Assembly (NCBI RefSeq): GCF_003255815.1
Contig: NC_037673.1
Span: forward strand, 88,598,980 to 88,662,979
Direction of reading: 5' to 3'
Source of the DNA: Theropithecus gelada
Taxonomy: Eukaryota > Chordata > Mammalia > Primates > Cercopithecidae
DNA length: 64,000 nt
Made by a program: the position numbers and the translations under genes. Below, piece after piece: positions 56,880 to 64,000 of the stretch (its first letter is position 1; every line of letters begins with the position of its first letter). Below the pieces are notes generated by a model. The model was given only the letters and a program-made list of their open reading frames with translations. It was not told the DNA's origin and did not search any database.

Positions 56880-57900
56880 ATTTCCTTGGAGAAATAAACA
56901 GGTGACGTACAAAGGAATGAGATTCATTATGTTTATATTAGATTTCTCAACGGCAACTTATTCTGGAAGACAATGGAGCAATGCTTTGAAAGTATGGGAA
57001 GGATATTTATTTAAACCTGGAAATCTTGATTCAGCCACATTTGTAATCAATTATAAGGGGAAAATAATTACAGATTCAGGAAAGTAAAGACTCAAAAAGC
57101 TTGCCATTCTTATGTCCTTTCTAAAAATAACAATTTGAGAATGTTTTATTTTATACCAATGAAAAGCTCAAAGAGATGAATTCTATAAATGATCAAAATT
57201 GCTTCAAGAAGTGGTAGAAAATCTGAGCAGAATAATTACTATAGGAGAAAGTTTTAAAGTTTACGCCTAAAAAGTCACCAGACTTAGATGATTTTATAGA
57301 AAAGTCTTAACAAATACTTCTCAGAACAGATTATCCCCAAGAGGATAGAAAATAGGAAAATGTGGATGTCTGCCCAGCATATTCTTCAAGGCTAGCATAA
57401 TCCTAATACCAAAACTTGGACAAGGATAAGACAATAAAATAAAACTGTAGTCCAATTTCACTTACTGTAGTAAGTAAATTCAAGAATGATTAATAAGTTA
57501 TTCCCACAGTACAGCCACAAAATAAAATATTATCAAATAGGATTTATCATAAAAATGAAAGGCCAATGTGACATTAAAAATGTATTACAGTAATTCAGCA
57601 TAAGAAGTAGATTAAAGGAAGAAAATAATATAACTTCGATAGACGCCAAGAAATTTTAATAAAACTCACCCCTATTACTGATTTAAAGTGGTGATTAAGT
57701 ACTCTGCCATCCTGGAATACCATAAGTCCCAAGGAAAATGGAAAGTCCATTTTTATTGGATGATTGCCTATCAAATTGCCTATCAAGACTCCCAAAGATA
57801 GAGAGAGCCACTACTGATTTTCTAAAGAAATTTGTTATTCCCTCACCAGTGAATGTTTCAATGTTTCATTGAAGACAATGCTCTCTGGACCCTCTTAGAA
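56880..57900 (+). mobile_element. Old L1 (L1M) with ORF1 end joined to ORF2 RT part
   Basis: 56900-57090 follows the L1 ORF1 3' region (ATTTCTCAACGGCAACTTAT, 'GGAAGACAATGGAGCAATGC'). 57210-57640 follows the ORF2 reverse transcriptase region ('AAAAGTCACCAGACTTAGAT', 'GGCTAGCATAATCCTAATAC', 'CCAATTTCACTTACTGTAGT'). Much of what should lie between is missing, so it is an internally deleted relic. Frames are broken by many stops. Confidence 0.7.
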
Positions 57901-58191
57901 AACAATTAAAGTGAGCAGGTTATACATAATTTCAAGGCAACACTTATATCTAAACAATTATTTTTATACCTTCCACTTTAAAACAGTAAAGAATTTCTGT
58001 TATCTCAACTTTATTTAATGTAGGCCACCACAAAATACAGATTTCAGTCAATCATTGGAGCAAGCTATTGGCACCCTTCTCTGCTATGTTGTGTATTTCT
58101 AAGTCCCATGTGCTTTGCTTCATGATCATTTGGTACCATCTCATGACTAGAAGGTAAACTCCATTGAGAGACCTGAATAATAGCATCTTCT

Positions 58192-58480
58192 TTTTATTAT
58201 TATTATTATTTTAGACTGATTCTCACTCTGTCGCCCAGGCTGGAGTACAGTGACACAATCTCGCCTCACTGCAACCTCCACCTCCCGGGTTCGAGCAATT
58301 CTCCTGCCTCAGCCTCCTGAGTAGCTGGGACTGTAGGCAACTGCCACCACGCCCAGCTAAATTTTTTGTTTTTTAGTAGAGACGGGGTTTTACCATGTTG
58401 GCCAGTCTAGTCTTAGGTGATCCACCTGCCTTGGCCTCCCAAAGTGCTGGGATTACAGGTGTGAGCCACCACACCTGCCC
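58192..58480 (-). mobile_element. Alu (AluS type), minus strand, with small deletion
   Basis: Antisense Alu with an ATT-interrupted T tail, TCACTCTGTCGCCCAGGCTG, the TTTTTAGTAGAGACGGGG block and 5' end CACACCTGCC. Near 58405 the 'GTCTCGAACTCCTGACCTC' section is mostly missing (an internal deletion of about 20 bp). Confidence 0.93.
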
Positions 58481-61467
58481 AGAATAGCCCCTTACACTTA
58501 AACTTATGCATCTCCTGCAACATTTTGAACAGTATCTTGTACATACCAGTGCTAATAATTTTTGTATTAACTTCATAAAATAAAGGTTTGATCCACATCT
58601 TAAAGAACATTGAAATTAAACCTTTATAACAGTTTTAAGAAATAACAAATAAATATTTTAATTAAAATTTTGTATTTATTTAATTTTATTTTGATCCAAT
58701 GGACAAATAGGGAGGCATTTGTTTTTCTCATTTAATTACATTTTGAGCCCTGAGTCAACCTTTTCTCTGCACTTGGGACCTTTCCATTTTCTAGCAGGCC
58801 AAGTTCTTTGTAAGTGTACTGGTTGCTATGTGAGAGCCATAACATACAAATTGAGATATAGAGTGGAACCCTAGACACCTAGAAAAGCGAACACCTAATT
58901 CCTTCCTGTCTGCAACTGGGAGCTTCATCACTAACATTGCAGAAAAGTACATTTTTCATTATAAGAAATAACAAACCAGATTTCTCTAGTACCTACTTGA
59001 GAAATAATACATTTGAGGATTTGTGGTGAAAATTAATGATCTTAGTAGTACTCTAGTGGCCTGAAAACCTTCATGAACATCCCTAAACACCTTACCTAAT
59101 GCCAAGAAGAAGCAGGCACTGTGGGGAACAAATAAGCCCATAATTACTTAGCTTTTTATTAAATGATTTTGCGAATTGTTGAGTTTCTTCTGACACAATC
59201 TGAAGTGTAGACTTTTATTCCAGAACGTGTCTAAGTGTTAAGGACATCACATGTCCTGACACATGTGGTTGGAGGGTGGTGAATAATAGGTAGTGACAAA
59301 GTATCCCTGTGCCCAGTAACTCAAATTCCATGGGAGAAATGAGTCTTTACTTTAGTGGAGCAGACTTACTTGTCAGTGGTCACTTACCCAGCTGTGGTCT
59401 ATCAAATGTTAATAGAAGATTGTAATGAACACTTGAATAGCCTGGAGCTCTACAAATAAGAAATGGCTGTGTATTCAGAGTCATTTTACAAACTGCAGCT
59501 ATCTTCAGAAAATTAAGATTGCACTTTCCTTCCTCCCATCCCATTTTTTTTTTCAACTTTATTTTGAAGTCATAGGGTAGAATCTGATTCATACCACTGA
59601 TGTCTCTTTGTTCTCAGTTCTACTGCTTTCACAGAAATGCTGTAGGCAGCCAACCAGAATGACTAATTTACTGGAGAAGTGATCAGAGTCCATTCAGTTG
59701 CCACTATAAAATAATTCATGTAAGACAATGGTGACTGCTTGCACTCCATAGCAAAAGTTTGTCCCAGAAACCACTTGATTCACCCCCAACATATTCATCC
59801 ATGAAGTTAAAAGTCTCATCTAAAACATCCTGCTCATAATCAATTTGTTTTTCATATTATAAATTAAGAAATGAAAATAGAAGAGATTTTTTAAAGGTAA
59901 AACAAAATCAAAACATTTTTTCACATCACTCAACTACATTTTGCTTTACAAAATTTAAATATTTTAAATACTATTTTTATTGTATTTAGAAGCAAAATTG
60001 CCTTACCTGAGCTAGTTTCAAAAGAAGTTCTTTGTTGTATTGCTCTAGCAGGTGTTAAATATTCAAGAACCCATGAATATATACTGGGTTTGTCATTTTT
60101 AATCTCTTAAAAATGTTATTCACCAAAAGCATAATAATAAATACCAATACACTTAGGCTTTGAATACAGTTATAATAGAATTACAGAGACTCTCATATGT
60201 GCCATTGCTCCAAAAGGGCCGAGTTACCCAGTTGCATGAACTTTCAATGGGTTCTGTCAGATAAACTGCATTTTACAACTCACTCACCACCGAGATTTTT
60301 TTCGAGTATATAACTACCAAACATTTTATACCTGATTTTTTCCATTTTTAAATAGAGAGAGTTAAGTATTCAAACAGCTATTCAATATTTGGAATTACTG
60401 TTTCCCTGTAGTTTTAAAGATAAAAACTGGAATTACATTATTATGAACAGTAATATTTGTCAAAACATTCAGTTTTGGAGTCAATCTTTCCAGAAAATTG
60501 CTACTCAAAACCAAATGAAGTAAACAGATAATAAAAGAAGACCACAATATAGACAGAGATATAATAGAAAAATAAAGAGACTAGAAATATAACAGAATGC
60601 AATGTTTCCAGTCTCAAAAATTATAATTTTGTTTATGCTTACCCTCCCCTTAGTATCATAAATAGAACCCATTCTTATAGGATAGGGATGGCTTACACAG
60701 AAAAGTTGGAAGGACTCAGAAATGTCATATGGAACATCGAAAGAACATAATTCCATAAAATGCCCTGGGCCCAGTCCCCACTTTCAGACTTATTTCTTAC
60801 CTATTTTCATCTGCCTTATTCTTCGTAAAAATATTAAGCTATTTGTCTTTAAGAATAATGTTTTCTATTCCTTCCATCTGATAAATTCCTGTTTGACCAT
60901 GTTTTTGCCCAAACATAACTTCCTCTGGGAACTTTTCTCTTACTGCCAAAGAAAGCCTAGATTCTCTTTCCTTTATGTTCCCTCCACGTGTTATACAGCT
61001 ACATTATGAGAAATGCTCTCATTTTATTCATTTTACCATAATTATGTACATATTTTCCTCCCCACTAATCACTTATTAAGCACCTTTTTTGAGATCAAGA
61101 ATTATATCTTATTCCTAATATCTATTACTGTGTCTGGCACATTATAGGTTATCAGTAGATTTTTTTAAGGAATCAAATGAGGGAATTAAAGTAACAAAGT
61201 TATGAATTCTGCCTGAAGTTTTATAAGGGATGTTTTGAAGTGGGAACTAAGGAAGTATATATTAACAACACTTTCATGAATGTTTCTAGGTGGGGACTTC
61301 AAAATAGCAACTCTAGAGCTAATTAGAGTTGTCATGAAACTAAACTCAATAAAAGAAAATAATATGTAGATAGAAGAAAAGAGAACTCGATACTGATCTA
61401 TAGGAATTTACTTTTCACAAAGTGTAGAGGTGAGGAAAGGAAGAAAAAGAGTGGACTACCAAGTGTT
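58481..61467. other. Long unassigned stretch
   Basis: About 3 kb of AT-rich DNA with no supported gene or nameable repeat. Confidence 0.4.
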
Positions 61468-61482
61468 AAGAATAAAGGCAGG

Positions 61483-61809
61483 CATCATTCTCAGCAAACT
61501 AACACAGGAGCAGAAAACAAACTTCATGTTCTCACCCATAAGTGGGGGTTGAACAATGAGAACAAATGGACACAGGGAGGGGAACATCACACACCAGGGC
61601 CTGTGGCGGGGGGTGGGCAAGGGAGGGAGAGCATTAGGACAAATACCTAATGCATGCAGGACTTAAAACCTAGATGACGGGTTAATAGGTGCAGCCAACC
61701 ACCATGACACACGCATACCTATGTAACAAACCTGCACGTTCTGCACGTGTATCCCAGAACTTAAAGGAAAATAAAAATAAAAATAAATTTTAGAAAAAAA
61801 ATTTTTAAA
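61483..61809 (+). mobile_element. 5'-truncated L1PA/L1PB-type 3' end
   Basis: Sense L1 3' UTR: 'CATTCTCAGCAAACTAACAC', 'ATGTTCTCACCCATAAGTGG', 'CATCACACACCAGGGCCTGT', 'TAACAAACCTGCACGTTCTG', then 'CCAGAACTTAAAGGAAAATA' and an A-rich tail. AAGAATAAAGGCAGG occurs at 61468-61482 and 61810-61824, a perfect 15-bp target duplication. Only about 330 bp was inserted; no coding sequence is present. It has more substitutions than the full-length L1 at 47-53 kb. Confidence 0.93.
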
Positions 61810-61824
61810 AAGAATAAAGGCAGG

Positions 61825-61935
61825 AATGAGACCTACTATTTGATAACATAATAGGGTGACTATAGTCAATAACAACTTAATTGTATATTTTTAAATAACT
61901 TAAAGATATAGTTGGATTGTTTGTAACAAACAATC
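61825..61935 (+). mobile_element. Older L1 (L1MA/L1PB-like) 3' UTR fragment
   Basis: 'ATAATAGGGTGACTATAGTC', AATAACAACTTAATTGTATA, 'TAGTTGGATTGTTTGTAACA' matches a well-known older L1 3' end in sense orientation. The younger L1 at 61483 was inserted just upstream, apparently into this element. Confidence 0.65.
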
Positions 61936-63204
61936 TCCTGCCTGTAATAAAGGCAGAAGACTGTGCTGGAAGCCAAGAGAAGTTTTCCGTGAAGGATGAA
62001 ATGGCCAACTCAGTGACATGCTGCTAAGAATGTGAGTAAAGTCAGTATAAAGTGTCCCTTGGACTGGGCAATACATAGGCTTTTGGTTATCTTGACAAGA
62101 GCGATTTGTTTTCAGTAGTGGGATGAAAGCCAGATCAGAGTAGGTTAGAGATTGAATGGGAGGTGAGGAAGTGGAGACAGTGCACAGTTAAGTAGTTGAT
62201 ATATTTGGTTGAGAAAAGGGAGAGAGAAATGGAAAGGGGCTAGCTGAAAGGAATGTGGAGCCAAGAAAGAATTGTTTTTACCATGGAAGATATGAATGGC
62301 CCACTAGAAAAGGACAGATTGGCATTGTCGGACAGAAGAGATAACTCCCAGAGAAAAGGCTGTATTTGAGAGGCAACGGGATCCAGAGCACGGGCAGGGG
62401 CCTGGCCATTGATCCCAGGTTTGCTCTATCCGTTAACAAGGAAAGAATAGATACAGATGTAAAAGCAAGCAGGTTCCCATGCATGACAGCAGGAAGATGA
62501 GAGCTAACTTCATCTCAAAACTCTTGGAGTTGTAATTAACACCATATTCTTTAACTCATGCCAAAAGGATATAGTTCACATCTGTGTCAGTCAGGATAAT
62601 CTGTGTATTGTAGTGATAATAGACAATCCCACATCTCAATGGCTAACAGTAACAAGAGTGTGTTTCCCATTCACACTGTTGTGCCTATCACAAATCAGCC
62701 ATAACTTGACTCTACTTTGCCCTTTACCTGGAACTTTGCTGATGGTCATTCACTGGGAAAAGGGACTAATCCAACTATGCTTTGACTCTTCTGCCTGAAA
62801 GTGACATACCTCACTTCTGCTCATACTTCGCTGGCTAAACCACATCAAAATGGCATGCCTGAGTTAAATAGTGCAGGAATGTATAACCTTCCTCCAGGAA
62901 GAGACATTGCAGAGGAGGAAAGCCGTGGGTGAAGAGTTATACAATCTATGACAAGTCTTATAAATAGTTCATTCATGTCTTTCAGTTAGTAAGTCTGAGG
63001 CAAAGCTAATATTCCAAGTCATGGATTTTTTTTACTCTTGTAACTACCTATTCTCCACATCCATGCTTGCTAGACTAAAATGACTAACAATTACTCATGT
63101 ATTCTAGAGCCTTCACTGAGCTATTACCATTAGCTAAGCTGTCACTCCAGCTGTAGCTCTAGTCTTCCCTTGGTAGACAGATGGTTACAGGTTGTTTCTG
63201 CCAT
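61936..63204. other. Unassigned stretch, partly ancient-repeat-like
   Basis: 62585-62950 (CAGTCAGGATAATCTGTG, 'CCCACATCTCAATGGCTAAC', 'GAAAGTGACATACCTCACTT') resembles a common ancient interspersed repeat I cannot name. No gene. Confidence 0.4.
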
Positions 63205-63300
63205 TCAGTCATTGAATAAATATTTACTATATGCCAGCTCTATCAAGGTCAGTAAGATCCAGCCCTTCTATAAAGGAAAGTATTATATTTTCCACATGAT
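63205..63300 (-). mobile_element. L2-like 3' end fragment
   Basis: 'CATTCAGTCATTGAATAAAT' then ATTTACTATATGCCAGCTCT resembles an antisense L2 terminus. Short and diverged. Confidence 0.5.
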
Positions 63301-64000
63301 TAATGGGTAAAATATACTCTTTATGATCTCATACATGTGATTGAATATCTCCTAGGTTTGAGAAAACTATAGGAAAACATTAAATGTGAAATATGGGTGT
63401 TGATTCCTAAATTAAATTATGCATTCACTGTATCTTATGACAATTGAACAGATTTTCTCTTTATTGGAGAAGAAATGCCTGTGAGAAGTTCTATTCTTTG
63501 GAATTGTGCCAGAATTGTGCCATTTTTATTCCAAACAACATAACAAGTGGAAAAAATTAATCACTTTATTAATTAATCAGGTAACTGTGTAGGATAGATT
63601 CATTGGGGAAACGCTATAAGATTGAGCCTTGCTCTGCTAAGGTTCAAAAAGCAGAAAGACTCTTTTAAGTTGTAGAATTCAGTAACAGACAAGAGAAAGA
63701 AAGCAAGGTGGAATTAGCTCATCTATAAATAAAGAAATATAAGACTTCCATAAGCCTTACATAAATTAAAACACCCTCATTGATAATTGATCAGCATAGC
63801 AATAAGATAGCAGAATATTTTCTAGCAAATACGGTTTACCCTTTAAACAACGTTCTTGGTGGTATTTTTCTATATTTAAAATGATTCCTGTCCAGGGCAT
63901 ATTGCTACTTTGTATTCCTCTTGATATTTTCATTTAAAAGAGAGCCTCTGTGCAAAATAATGTCCTTGTCTGTCCCTTCCTCATACAAACCTCCAATCAA
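63301..64000. other. Unassigned AT-rich sequence
   Basis: No gene or nameable repeat to the end of the window. Confidence 0.4.

Overview
This is primate nuclear DNA, about 64 kb of AT-rich non-coding sequence full of interspersed repeats. No host exon, tRNA, rRNA or other cellular gene can be supported. The only intact protein-coding genes are the two ORFs of a full-length LINE-1 (L1) retrotransposon on the minus strand at 47051-53239.

Organism: the Alu elements show it is a primate, and the L1PA-type L1 shows it is a catarrhine. Several details favour an Old World monkey (macaque/baboon-like) over human: the diagnostic bases of the young L1's 3' UTR as I remember the monkey lineage, the presence in this intact L1 of a 5' UTR segment that is deleted in young human L1s, and an AluY carrying a T that I associate with monkey AluY subfamilies. 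This is inference; one alignment would settle it.

Layout: 1-8 kb has an Alu 3' end, a complete MER1B DNA transposon with its target duplication, MIRs and an old LTR. 8-20 kb has L2 and MIR relics, a MER1A, a 25-bp minisatellite and a MaLR LTR. 20-30 kb is mostly unassigned, with a ~140-bp dispersed duplication, a CT-rich microsatellite and L2/MIR pieces. 30-40 kb has two Alus, an old L1 with a 5' inversion, a ~220-bp AAAG microsatellite, an L1ME-like tail holding an LTR-like piece, a MaLR LTR end and a Tigger DNA transposon split by an AluY. 41.8-43.8 kb is a long L2 relic. 47-53.2 kb is the L1. 53.8-58.5 kb has an MLT1 LTR, old L1 remnants in both orientations, a CA repeat and an Alu. 61.4-61.9 kb has a truncated L1 3' end nested beside an older L1 3' end.

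How the genes work together: in the L1, a ~1.03 kb 5' UTR promoter drives a bicistronic RNA. ORF1p (338 aa) coats the RNA and ORF2p (1275 aa, endonuclease plus reverse transcriptase) nicks target DNA and reverse-transcribes. Every catalytic and structural residue I could check is present, both ORFs have canonical length, and a perfect 17-bp target-site duplication flanks the element, so it is probably recent and possibly still mobile. I see no evidence of a novel biological system; the intact L1 and its regulatory region are the most interesting content.
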